NCBI GenBank assembly: GCA_018223085.1
Contig: JAAEZB010000029.1
Location: 3,780-36,581 of the forward strand
Direction: 5' to 3'
DNA: 32,802 bases
Source: Paracoccaceae bacterium
Lineage (GTDB): Bacteria; Pseudomonadota; Alphaproteobacteria; Rhodobacterales; Rhodobacteraceae
Shown here: in pieces, positions 23,450 to 30,720 of the stretch
How positions within the stretch are numbered: the stretch's first letter is position 1
How the letters are laid out: each line of letters begins with the position of its first letter
The notes under the pieces: generated by a model
What the model was told of the DNA's origin: nothing
Databases searched by the model: none
Seen by the model: only the letters and a program-made list of their open reading frames with translations
Program-made: the position numbers and the translations under genes

Positions 23450-24418
23450 ATGCCTTTCAGCCCTGAACTTATCATTTACGGTGTGATCTTCATCGCGGTG
23501 CTTGCGCTTGTCGAAGGGGTTTACCTGACGATCTTCGGTCGCTCGATCAGCCTCAGCAACCGCGTCAACCGCCGCCTGGAGATGCTCGACAAAGGTGCTA
23601 AGCGCGAAGAGGTCCTCGATCAACTGCGCAAAGAAATGCAGCAACACGGTAAGGTACGCTCAATCCCGCTTTATTCGATGTTGGCCAACAAAGCACAAAA
23701 GGCCGCGATCGCGTTTACGCCCAAGCAACTCATGATGATGATGGCCGGCGTCACAGTCTTCGCATTCATCGGCCTTTCACTCGGGACAGACACCGGCCTG
23801 CTGATGAACATCATCATCTCGATCCTGATGGGCGTTGGCGGTATCTATTTCTGGGTTTCGATGAAAGCCGGTAAACGCCTTTCGATGATTGAAGAACAGC
23901 TTCCCGATGCCATCGAACTCATGGTGCGCTCCTTGCGGGTTGGCCACCCCTTCAGCTCAGCGATTCAGATTGTTTCGCGCGAGGTCGAAGATCCGCTCGC
24001 AACAGAATTCGGCGTCATCGCCGATGAAAGCGCCTATGGCCGTGACATTGGAGAAGCCCTCAAGGACATGGCAGAACGTCTCGACATGCAGGATTTGCGC
24101 TTCCTCGCCGTGGCCGTGACCATCCAACAGCAGTCCGGTGGTAACCTCGCCGAAATTCTGGCTGGTCTCTCCAAAGTAATCCGCGCCCGGTTCCGCCTGT
24201 TCCGCCGTGTGAAAGCCATCACTGCCGAGGCAAAATGGTCGGGCAAGTTCCTGTCGGGGTTCCCGGTGGCCGCGCTCATCTTCATCAACCTCAGTGACCC
24301 GCATTATTATGACGGGGTGAAGACGCACTCTCTCTTCATTCCCGCCTGTATCACCGTTGGTCTCTTCCTCGCTGCGAACCTTTTCGTGATGCGTATTCTA
24401 ACCGACATCAAGGTGTAA
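23450..24418 (+). CDS. tadB: Tad inner-membrane platform protein TadB
   Basis: Type II secretion F-domain protein of 322 residues that, with TadC, forms the membrane platform on which CpaF acts. Membrane helices are at about 8-28, 95-112, 116-138 and two near the C-terminus (about 270-315). The cytoplasmic T2SSF domain starts at EEQLPDAIELMVRSLRVGHPFSSAIQIVSREVEDPLATEF (about 148-188), including the conserved LPDAIELMxRSLRxGH block. It starts 5 bp after cpaF and ends 12 bp before tadC. Gene order cpaF-tadB-tadC is standard. Confidence 0.95.
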   Translation: MPFSPELIIYGVIFIAVLALVEGVYLTIFGRSISLSNRVNRRLEMLDKGAKREEVLDQLRKEMQQHGKVRSIPLYSMLANKAQKAAIAFTPKQLMMMMAGVTVFAFIGLSLGTDTGLLMNIIISILMGVGGIYFWVSMKAGKRLSMIEEQLPDAIELMVRSLRVGHPFSSAIQIVSREVEDPLATEFGVIADESAYGRDIGEALKDMAERLDMQDLRFLAVAVTIQQQSGGNLAEILAGLSKVIRARFRLFRRVKAITAEAKWSGKFLSGFPVAALIFINLSDPHYYDGVKTHSLFIPACITVGLFLAANLFVMRILTDIKV

Positions 24419-24430
24419 GGAGGCCTTCGT

Positions 24431-25384
24431 ATGCAGTTTCTAACCGATACCCTCGGCCCCTTCGGCCCGCTAATCATCGTCGGTGTCCTCGGCATTCTGA
24501 TGATTGCCGCGACAATCCCGATGATGCTTAAGGCGGGAAATGATCCGATCGACAAGCTCAAGAAGTCCGAGCGTGACAGGGTCGCAGGCAAAGGCCAGCG
24601 CAAGGAGCGTCTGCGCCGTGGCGCCAATAACGAGCGGCTTGCCAAGTACAAAGCTTTTCTTGAGCCCAAGAGCGAAGAAGAACTCTCTAGCCTGCGCCTC
24701 AAACTACTTCAGGCCGGATACCATTCGCGTGACGCTGTGCGCGCGTTCCATCTCGCCCAAATGGGGCTTGGCATTGGCGGTCTCGTACTTGGCCTCACCT
24801 ATTTCTTCATGGTCAAAGACGGTATCTCGACTGGCACACAGGATACGCTCTTGCATATTCTTGGCCCCGGCGCTGCAGGATACCTCTTGCCGAAATACTG
24901 GGTCACGCGCCGCGTCGAAACCCGCAAGGAAGAGATTACTTCCGGCTTCCCCGACGCACTCGATATGATGCTCGTCTGCGTGGAGGCCGGCCAGTCGCTT
25001 GACCAGTCCATCGTCCGCGTGGCACGCGAATTGCGCCCCTCTTTCCCATCTCTCGCCGACGAATTCGAAATCGTCTCTTACGAGATGAAAGCAGGCAAGG
25101 ACAAAGCGGCTGTACTCGGAGACATGAGCGAACGCTGCGGCGTGCAGGACGTGTCCTCCTTTGTGACCGTTTTGATCCAATCGACCTCCTTTGGCACCTC
25201 GATTGCTGACGCCCTTCGGGTTTATGCTGGCGAGATGCGGGACAAACGGGTGATGCGCGCCGAAGAGAAGGCAAACAAGTTGCCAACCAAGATGACCCTT
25301 GCCACTATGATGTTGACCGTACCGCCGCTCCTCATCATCCTTGTGGGGCCCTCGGTACATAACATCACCAAGCTTGGTAACTAG
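24431..25384 (+). CDS. tadC: Tad inner-membrane platform protein TadC
   Basis: Second T2SSF platform protein, 317 residues. Helices are at about 12-33, 110-128, 138-156 and about 290-310. The F-domain motif is ITSGFPDALDMMLVCVEAGQSLDQSIVRVARELRPSFP (about 169-206), with the Cys-x-Glu-Ala-Gly feature of TadC, then FVTVLIQSTSFGTSIADALRVYA. A strong AAGGAGG ribosome site overlaps the tadB stop. tadD follows after 12 bp. Confidence 0.95.
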   Translation: MQFLTDTLGPFGPLIIVGVLGILMIAATIPMMLKAGNDPIDKLKKSERDRVAGKGQRKERLRRGANNERLAKYKAFLEPKSEEELSSLRLKLLQAGYHSRDAVRAFHLAQMGLGIGGLVLGLTYFFMVKDGISTGTQDTLLHILGPGAAGYLLPKYWVTRRVETRKEEITSGFPDALDMMLVCVEAGQSLDQSIVRVARELRPSFPSLADEFEIVSYEMKAGKDKAAVLGDMSERCGVQDVSSFVTVLIQSTSFGTSIADALRVYAGEMRDKRVMRAEEKANKLPTKMTLATMMLTVPPLLIILVGPSVHNITKLGN

Positions 25385-25396
25385 AGACGAGGCCCC

Positions 25397-25960
25397 ATGC
25401 GATCCGCCACATCACCGGCGCTTCTCATCATAATGCTAACCTTGGCCGCCTGTGACACGGGCGGCCTTTCGCCGTCCTCTGATGATCCTTTCGCACCCGG
25501 CATTGACCATAGCAAAGAGGCCATAGACGGGCTTGTCGTCGGTGACCGGTTGATGGATGCGGGCGAATATGAACTGGCGCTCAAGGCGTATATTCGGGCC
25601 GCAGGAGAGCACGGCATGACGCCGGACGTGCTGATTTCACTGGGCTCAGCCAACCTTGCCCTTGGCCGCCTCGGACAAGCCGAGACCTTTCTACGCCGCG
25701 CACTTGAGCAGGACGAGGCCCGCCCGGATGCCTTGAACAATCTCGGTGTGATCCTTCTGGAAAAAGGCGAAACCGCCGAAGCGGTGCAAATTTTCCGCAA
25801 GGCCTACGCGCTCGACAATGGCGATAGTGACATGATTCGCGACAATTTGCGGTTAGCACTCGCAAAATTGGAAAATCCATCTTATGATGTGTATCAGGCA
25901 AACGAATATAAATTGGTGCGTCGTGGACGGTCGAGCTACCTGATCCGGCAAACACCATAA
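25397..25960 (+). CDS. tadD: TadD-type tetratricopeptide lipoprotein
   Basis: Lipoprotein pilotin-like factor of the Tad system, 187 residues. The signal MRSATSPALLIIMLTLAAC ends in a lipobox with C19. Three TPR units follow from about residue 50 (GDRLMDAGEYELALKAYIRAAGEHG, LISLGSANLALGRLGQAETFLRRALEQD, ALNNLGVILLEKGETAEAVQIFRKAYALD). TadD proteins are thought to help secretin assembly. The tail VRRGRSSYLIRQTP is short and basic. It lies directly downstream of tadC, as is usual. Confidence 0.9.
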   Translation: MRSATSPALLIIMLTLAACDTGGLSPSSDDPFAPGIDHSKEAIDGLVVGDRLMDAGEYELALKAYIRAAGEHGMTPDVLISLGSANLALGRLGQAETFLRRALEQDEARPDALNNLGVILLEKGETAEAVQIFRKAYALDNGDSDMIRDNLRLALAKLENPSYDVYQANEYKLVRRGRSSYLIRQTP

Positions 25961-25991
25961 TAATGGCAAGAGCAGTTAAGAGGCCGCAACA

Positions 25992-26840
25992 ATGCGCCAA
26001 CCTTTTATCGTATCCATGTGTCTGGTAAGCGCGATTGCGCTTTCGGGCTGTGAGCAGGCAGGATCGCCCTCTGTTGAGCGCGCACTTCAAGATGTGAACG
26101 CGATCGACGAGAGCAATCTTTCAGATATCATGCTCACCGTGGCGGACCCCAACGAGGCGGTCTCCTATTTCCAACGCACGCTCAAGGAAAATCCTGACCG
26201 CATTGATCTTCAACGCGGTTTGGCTGTCTCCCTGGTGCGCGCACGCCGCTATTCCGAAGCGATCCCCGCTTGGCAACGTGTGGTGAAAAACAAGGATGCG
26301 ACCAATGTTGATCGCGTCGACTATGCCGACGCTCTTATCAGGGCCGGCAAGTGGAAAGAGGCGGAAAAACAGCTCGACACCGTCCCGCCAACCCACGAGA
26401 CCTTCAAACGCTATCGCCTCGAAGCGATGATCGCGGATTCCAACAACGAATGGAACAAGGCCGATAGCTATTATGAAACTGCTGTGGGGCTAACAACTCG
26501 CCCCGCAGGCGTTCTCAACAACTGGGGCTATTCCAAACTGACACGCGGTGATTACGCCGACGCAGAGCGCCTGTTCAGCGATGCGATCCGCCAGGATTCA
26601 TCGCTCTTTACGGCCAAGAACAACATGGTTCTCGCCCGCGGCGCCCAGCGGAAATATACACTCCCCGTGATCCCTATGGATCAGACGGAACGAGCCCAAC
26701 TTCTGCACACGCTGGCGCTTTCGGCGATCAAGCAGAACGACACTCAAACTGGCAAGACCCTTCTGCGTGAAGCCATAGACACCCACCCGCAGCATTTCGA
26801 AGCCGCCGTGCGTGCTCTGCGCGCGCTGGAAGAGACCTGA
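25992..26840 (+). CDS. Second TPR lipoprotein of the tad locus
   Basis: Predicted lipoprotein of 282 residues with signal MRQPFIVSMCLVSAIALSGC (C20 lipidated). TPR-like helices run from about 50 to 275: AVSYFQRTLKENPDRIDLQRGLAVSLVRARRYSEAIPAWQRVV, YADALIRAGKWKEAEKQL, GVLNNWGYSKLTRGDYADAERLFSDAIRQD. AGAGG precedes ATG 25992. It follows tadD by 31 bp and resembles it in design, so it may be a paralogue with a separate partner. Many Rhodobacterales loci carry such a pair, but I know no assigned role. Confidence 0.85.
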   Translation: MRQPFIVSMCLVSAIALSGCEQAGSPSVERALQDVNAIDESNLSDIMLTVADPNEAVSYFQRTLKENPDRIDLQRGLAVSLVRARRYSEAIPAWQRVVKNKDATNVDRVDYADALIRAGKWKEAEKQLDTVPPTHETFKRYRLEAMIADSNNEWNKADSYYETAVGLTTRPAGVLNNWGYSKLTRGDYADAERLFSDAIRQDSSLFTAKNNMVLARGAQRKYTLPVIPMDQTERAQLLHTLALSAIKQNDTQTGKTLLREAIDTHPQHFEAAVRALRALEET

Positions 26841-26855
26841 TCGGGCCGTCCCGCA

Positions 26856-27359
26856 ATGCTTCACATGGCCATCCCCGCGAGCACCGCTCTTTGGTTTCTG
26901 CCTTTTGCTCTACCGGTGTGTTTCTACGTCGCGTGGTCCGATATGCGGTCTATGCGCATTCCAAATAATGCCGTCTTAGCCCTGTTTGCGATTTACGCCG
27001 TTATCGGCCTGATAGCCCTGCCCCTACCCACCTATGGATGGCATCTGCTGCACGTGGTCGTGGTGCTGGTGATCGGCATGGTTCTGAATGCTGGCGGGCT
27101 AATTGGTGCGGGAGATGCAAAGTTCGCAGCAGCAGCTGCGCCGTTCATCTTTATCGGCGATCTGCGCTTTCTTATGGCAATTTTTACCGCCACGCTTCTC
27201 GCCGCATGGGTTACACACCGGATCGCGAAATATTCTCCGATCCGCCGGATGGTCCCCGAGTGGGAAAGCTGGGAACAGGGCTGGGACTTCCCGATGGGCC
27301 TCGCACTTGGTGGCGCCCTATCGCTCTACCTGATCCTCGGTTTCCTCTACGGCGCCTAA
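26856..27359 (+). CDS. cpaA: Prepilin peptidase CpaA/TadV
   Basis: Inner-membrane aspartic protease that removes the leader from Flp prepilins, 167 residues. The catalytic aspartates are D29 in WSDMRSMRIPN and D87 in GAGDAKFAAAAAP, the two conserved motifs of the A24 family (short form, no methylase domain). About five hydrophobic segments are visible. The start may be ATG 26856 or ATG 26865; neither has a strong ribosome site. It is the enzyme expected to cut the three pilins after G14. It lies near the end of the operon rather than beside the pilin genes. Confidence 0.93.
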   Translation: MLHMAIPASTALWFLPFALPVCFYVAWSDMRSMRIPNNAVLALFAIYAVIGLIALPLPTYGWHLLHVVVVLVIGMVLNAGGLIGAGDAKFAAAAAPFIFIGDLRFLMAIFTATLLAAWVTHRIAKYSPIRRMVPEWESWEQGWDFPMGLALGGALSLYLILGFLYGA

Positions 27360-27474
27360 TCCCGGCCCGAAAATCGCCACTTTTCTGAGGTGTAGTCGGC
27401 ACTGAAAGCGATGGAATACTTGCGTCAGCAGGCATCCTCGCAAAGGGAAACCCGAATACGCCAAGGCGATACCG

Positions 27475-28782
27475 ATGAATATGCAAGTCTCCAATGTCGT
27501 GGCTCCGCCCGTCCCCAAGCGGATCGCCGACATGCAACTGCCCATCGTCATGATGCGCGACATCCTCATTAAGACCATGTTCCGCAAAAATGTCGACATG
27601 GTCTCCGATATCGCCAGGACAATCTGCCTACCCTCTGCGGTCACCCAGGAGCTTGTCGACATGGCACGCGAGCAGCGCCTCGTAGAAGCCACTGGCACGC
27701 TCAACGCCAACAGCGGCAATGAGATGGGCTATCAGCTCACCGATGCCGGCAAGGCCCGCGCCCTCGATGCCCTGTCGCAATCGGAATACTACGGTGCCAT
27801 GCCGGTGCCGCTGGATGTTTACCGTGAACAGGTCAAGCGCCAGTCGATCAAAAACATCCAGATCACGCGCCAGCAACTGACCGACGCCATGGGACATTTG
27901 ATCCTCCCCGGCAGCCTTCTTGACCACCTTGGCCCGGCTGTTGGCTCGGGGCGCTCAATCCTTATGTATGGCCCGCCGGGCAACGGAAAATCCTCAATTT
28001 CCAATGGTATCCGCGACGCCATGGGTGACAAAATCTATGTTCCCCGCGCCATCGAGTATGCCGGACAGGTGATTACCGTATATGATCCGATCGTGCACTC
28101 GGCGGCGGAAGCAGACGAAGACGATCCGACCTCCCTGCGCCGCGTCGGGCGTTTTGATAGCCGATATGTCAAATGCGATCGCCCCACCGTGATTACGGGC
28201 GGTGAGCTGTCACTGAACATGCTTGACCTTGTCTACAACTCCACGGCCCGCACCTATCAGGCACCGCTACAACTCAAATCCACCGGTGGGATTTTCATCG
28301 TGGATGACCTTGGCCGTCAGGAAGAACCGCCCCAAGCCCTCGTCAACCGCTGGATCGTGCCGCTTGAAGAAGGCAAAGATATCCTCGCCCTGCAATCCGG
28401 CGAAAAATTCGAAGTGCCGTTCGATACGCTGGTGATTTTTTCCACCAACTTTCACCCGAACGAGATTTTTGATCAGGCTGCCCTGCGCCGAATTTTCTTC
28501 AAGATCAAGATCGACGGCCCGAACCAGGAAAACTTCCTCAAGATTTTCGCACTTGTCGCCAAAAAGAAGAAAGTCCCACTCGATGAAGCGTCGCTCATTT
28601 ACCTTCTGAAAAACAAGTATCCGACGATCGACAACATCTACGCCAACTATCAGCCGGTCTTCCTCATAGACCAGATCATCTCGATCTGCGAGTTCGAGGG
28701 CATCCCGTATCAGATGACCCCCGAACTTATCGACCGCGCTTGGGCGAATATGTTCGTGAAGGATGAACATATCGTAAAGTGA
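27475..28782 (+). CDS. AAA+ ATPase associated with Flp pilus assembly
   Basis: Cytoplasmic AAA+ protein of 435 residues, of the group annotated as ATPase with chaperone activity linked to Flp pilus assembly. An N-terminal winged-helix-like region (about 20-100) is followed by Walker A GPPGNGKSS (166-174), Walker B GGIFIVDDLGRQEEPP (271-286), sensor 1 VIFSTNFHPNE (320-330) and LRRIFFKIKI (337-346). It is 115 bp after cpaA on the same strand. The first residues MNMQVSNVVAPP contain two in-frame ATGs. The role is not established: it may remodel pilus proteins or regulate the locus. The N-terminal part could be DNA- or protein-binding. Confidence 0.88.
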   Translation: MNMQVSNVVAPPVPKRIADMQLPIVMMRDILIKTMFRKNVDMVSDIARTICLPSAVTQELVDMAREQRLVEATGTLNANSGNEMGYQLTDAGKARALDALSQSEYYGAMPVPLDVYREQVKRQSIKNIQITRQQLTDAMGHLILPGSLLDHLGPAVGSGRSILMYGPPGNGKSSISNGIRDAMGDKIYVPRAIEYAGQVITVYDPIVHSAAEADEDDPTSLRRVGRFDSRYVKCDRPTVITGGELSLNMLDLVYNSTARTYQAPLQLKSTGGIFIVDDLGRQEEPPQALVNRWIVPLEEGKDILALQSGEKFEVPFDTLVIFSTNFHPNEIFDQAALRRIFFKIKIDGPNQENFLKIFALVAKKKKVPLDEASLIYLLKNKYPTIDNIYANYQPVFLIDQIISICEFEGIPYQMTPELIDRAWANMFVKDEHIVK

Positions 28783-28798
28783 TCGAAGCGACGTGGCG

Positions 28799-29281
28799 CT
28801 AGTCGGCAAAAAGAACTTTCAAAACAGCCATACTTGCCCCACGGTCCCCGCCAGTAGCCTCGTTAATTGAGCCGCCCATTTCAATCACATAGCCCGCCTC
28901 GGTCAGCTTGGCAAAACCTGTTGGCGCGTCCAGCCCGGCAACGGCCATGACCTGTTCCACCGGTGCTTGTGTCAAGGCACCCATGACCAAGGGAACGGGA
29001 CTGCCACCACCGGTATTTGCGGGGATGAACGAAAGACAGAGCACCGCCACGGCCGATAGGGTAATCCCCAGAGCCATAGGACGTTTGAAATACGTCTTGA
29101 ACGCTCGCCAGTTCAAAACCACATGCGCCAGAACGGCAGCGACCATAATCCAACCGGCCCATTCATGCAGGAGCTTGTTCAGCCCGCTATCGAGGTGAAA
29201 GAACATCAAAATCCCCGTTACCCCCATGATCGCAAAACTGCCAATTGTCAGGGGGGTTGCCCACTTTCTCAAGCCGGTCAT
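28799..29281 (-). CDS. DUF4405-like small membrane protein
   Basis: Inner-membrane protein of 160 residues. ATG 29281 is preferred, since GGAG lies 6 nt upstream; ATG 29293 would add four residues. Three helices are visible: about 8-28 (ATPLTIGSFAIMGVTGILMFF), 40-58 (AGWIMVAAVLAHVVLNW) and 68-87. Histidines in FFHLDSG, LLHEWAGW and LAHVVLNW are spaced like cytochrome-b-type haem ligands and match the DUF4405 pattern. The C-terminal 70 residues lie in the periplasm or cytoplasm and are not recognised. Its stop lies 16 bp from the stop of the convergent AAA+ gene, with no terminator seen. Function is unknown. Confidence 0.75.
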   Translation of the reverse strand: MTGLRKWATPLTIGSFAIMGVTGILMFFHLDSGLNKLLHEWAGWIMVAAVLAHVVLNWRAFKTYFKRPMALGITLSAVAVLCLSFIPANTGGGSPVPLVMGALTQAPVEQVMAVAGLDAPTGFAKLTEAGYVIEMGGSINEATGGDRGASMAVLKVLFAD

Positions 29282-29420
29282 CGTCGTCTCCATAGCTGGT
29301 TCATGAGTGATACGGGCGGCGGGAATTTTCCGTCGCTGGTCCCTTGGATTTACTGTTGTTTTTCAACCCCTGCCCTGTCTTGGCGTTGCCCTGTCGCGGG
29401 TTTTACGGCATGACAGGTTC

Positions 29421-30110
29421 ATGACACCTCAGACCCGCGCCCTTGGCGTTCATCTATTCACCGCCACAGGCGCCGTTTTTGCCATGTTAGCCATGCTTGC
29501 CGCCGTAGACGGCAAGTGGAGTCTAATGTTTCTTTGGCTAGTCGTCGCCTTTGCCGTGGATGGGTTGGATGGGCCGATGGCGCGGAGGTGTGACGTAAAG
29601 AGTTATGCGCCGGAGTTTGATGGGGTGCTTTTGGACCTTATCATTGACTACCTGACCTACGTTTTCATTCCCGCTTTTGCCCTGTTCAAATCGGGGCTCA
29701 TGGGGGGCTGGACGGGGTGGGCGTCGATTATCGTCATCACCTTTGCATCGGCCATGTATTTTGCCGATACCCGCATGAAGACCAAGGATAATTCCTTTCA
29801 CGGATTTCCCGGCTGCTGGAACATGGTGGTGCTCGTGATCTTCGCGCTTGAGCCGAATTTCTGGATATCTTTCAGTCTTGTAGCGCTATTGGCGGTCGCC
29901 ATGTTCCTGCCCTTCAAATTCATTCATCCAGTGCGCACAGAGCGTTGGCGCAGGCTTTCTCTGCCGATGGCACTGGCCTGGACTTTCTTTGCCGGATGGG
30001 CGGCTTGGGTCGATTTTCATCCCGAAAGCTGGGCCCATTGGGGGCTTGTCGTGACCTCAATATACCTCTTGTTCGCGGGCATCGCGCAGCAGGTTTTTCC
30101 GGCAAAATAG
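29421..30110 (+). CDS. pcs: Phosphatidylcholine synthase
   Basis: Condenses choline with CDP-diacylglycerol to give phosphatidylcholine and CMP in the inner membrane, a route typical of alphaproteobacteria. ATG 29421 gives 229 residues with about seven to eight membrane segments, the usual Pcs size. The CDP-alcohol phosphotransferase motif reads DGPMAR-x12-G-x3-D-x3-D (VDGLDGPMARRCDVKSY, then FDGVLLDLIIDYLTYV). The wide x12 gap is typical of Pcs rather than of PgsA or PssA. The block FHGFPGCWNMVVLVIFAL is also Pcs-specific. Longer in-frame upstream codons were rejected for lack of family resemblance. Confidence 0.94.
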   Translation: MTPQTRALGVHLFTATGAVFAMLAMLAAVDGKWSLMFLWLVVAFAVDGLDGPMARRCDVKSYAPEFDGVLLDLIIDYLTYVFIPAFALFKSGLMGGWTGWASIIVITFASAMYFADTRMKTKDNSFHGFPGCWNMVVLVIFALEPNFWISFSLVALLAVAMFLPFKFIHPVRTERWRRLSLPMALAWTFFAGWAAWVDFHPESWAHWGLVVTSIYLLFAGIAQQVFPAK

Positions 30111-30149
30111 CACGTCGATATTACGTCTGTATCGCGTCGGGGCGCCTTT

Positions 30150-30602
30150 TCAGATGAGCAAACTCGCAGCCCCCTCAAGGCGCAGCAACAAGACCTTGGT
30201 CTCAACACCACCTGCACCGGAAAATCCTGTCAGCCCCTTCGCCCCCATTACCCGGTGGCAGGGAATAATGATCGGGATGGGATTGCCGCCGCAGGCCTGC
30301 CCCACGGCCTGAGCCGGAACCGAAAGGTCGCGCGCGATCTCGCCATAGGTGCGGGTATAACCATAGGGGATCGCGCGCATGGCATCGCAAACCGCGCGCT
30401 GAAAATCGCTCCCCACCACGTTCAGGGGTAAATCGAAGGCTTCACGCTCGCGATCGAAATAAGCAGACAACTGCGCTTCGGCCTCAAGGAGGAGCGGTGT
30501 GGCATCCATCGCCCCCTGCCCCCAGTGGAGCGCAGTGATCGCGCCATCCGTCTCCGTGATGCGCAAATCCCCGACAGGGCTATGGATCGTTCTCTCAGCC
30601 AT
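30150..30602 (-). CDS. ogt: Methylated-DNA--[protein]-cysteine S-methyltransferase
   Basis: Suicidal DNA repair protein that moves the methyl group from O6-methylguanine to its own cysteine, 150 residues from ATG 30602. A TTG two codons earlier is possible. The active-site motif is IPCHRVMG, with the acceptor cysteine near residue 115. The preceding DNA-binding helix FQRAVCDAMRAIPYGYTRTYGEIARDL and GQACGGNPIPIIIPCHRV fit the family. It lacks an Ada regulatory domain. It is preceded by the ileS terminator, so it needs its own promoter, which I could not locate. Confidence 0.93.
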   Translation of the reverse strand: MAERTIHSPVGDLRITETDGAITALHWGQGAMDATPLLLEAEAQLSAYFDREREAFDLPLNVVGSDFQRAVCDAMRAIPYGYTRTYGEIARDLSVPAQAVGQACGGNPIPIIIPCHRVMGAKGLTGFSGAGGVETKVLLLRLEGAASLLI

Positions 30603-30619
30603 GCCCAAGGGTGGCGCAG

Positions 30620-30647
30620 AAAAAAACGCCCCGCAAGCGGGACGTTT
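30620..30647 (-). terminator. Rho-independent terminator for ileS
   Basis: On the minus strand AAACGTCCCGC pairs with GCGGGGCGTTT (11 bp, one G-T wobble, tight TT loop), followed by a T run. It lies about 75 nt after the ileS stop and 18 nt before the ogt start. Confidence 0.8.
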
Positions 30648-30683
30648 CCAAAATCATGCCCTTGGAGGGCCGGGTGCGTTTTG

Positions 30684-30706
30684 ACAGGCCCCTCTGCGGG
30701 GACTGT
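30684..30706 (-). repeat. Hairpin just after ileS
   Basis: Minus-strand arms ACAGTCCCC and GGGGCCTGT pair with one mismatch around GCAGA, without a T run. It lies 15 nt beyond the ileS stop. It may protect the mRNA 3' end or form part of the termination region. Confidence 0.4.
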
Positions 30707-30720
30707 TAAAACGATTACCC

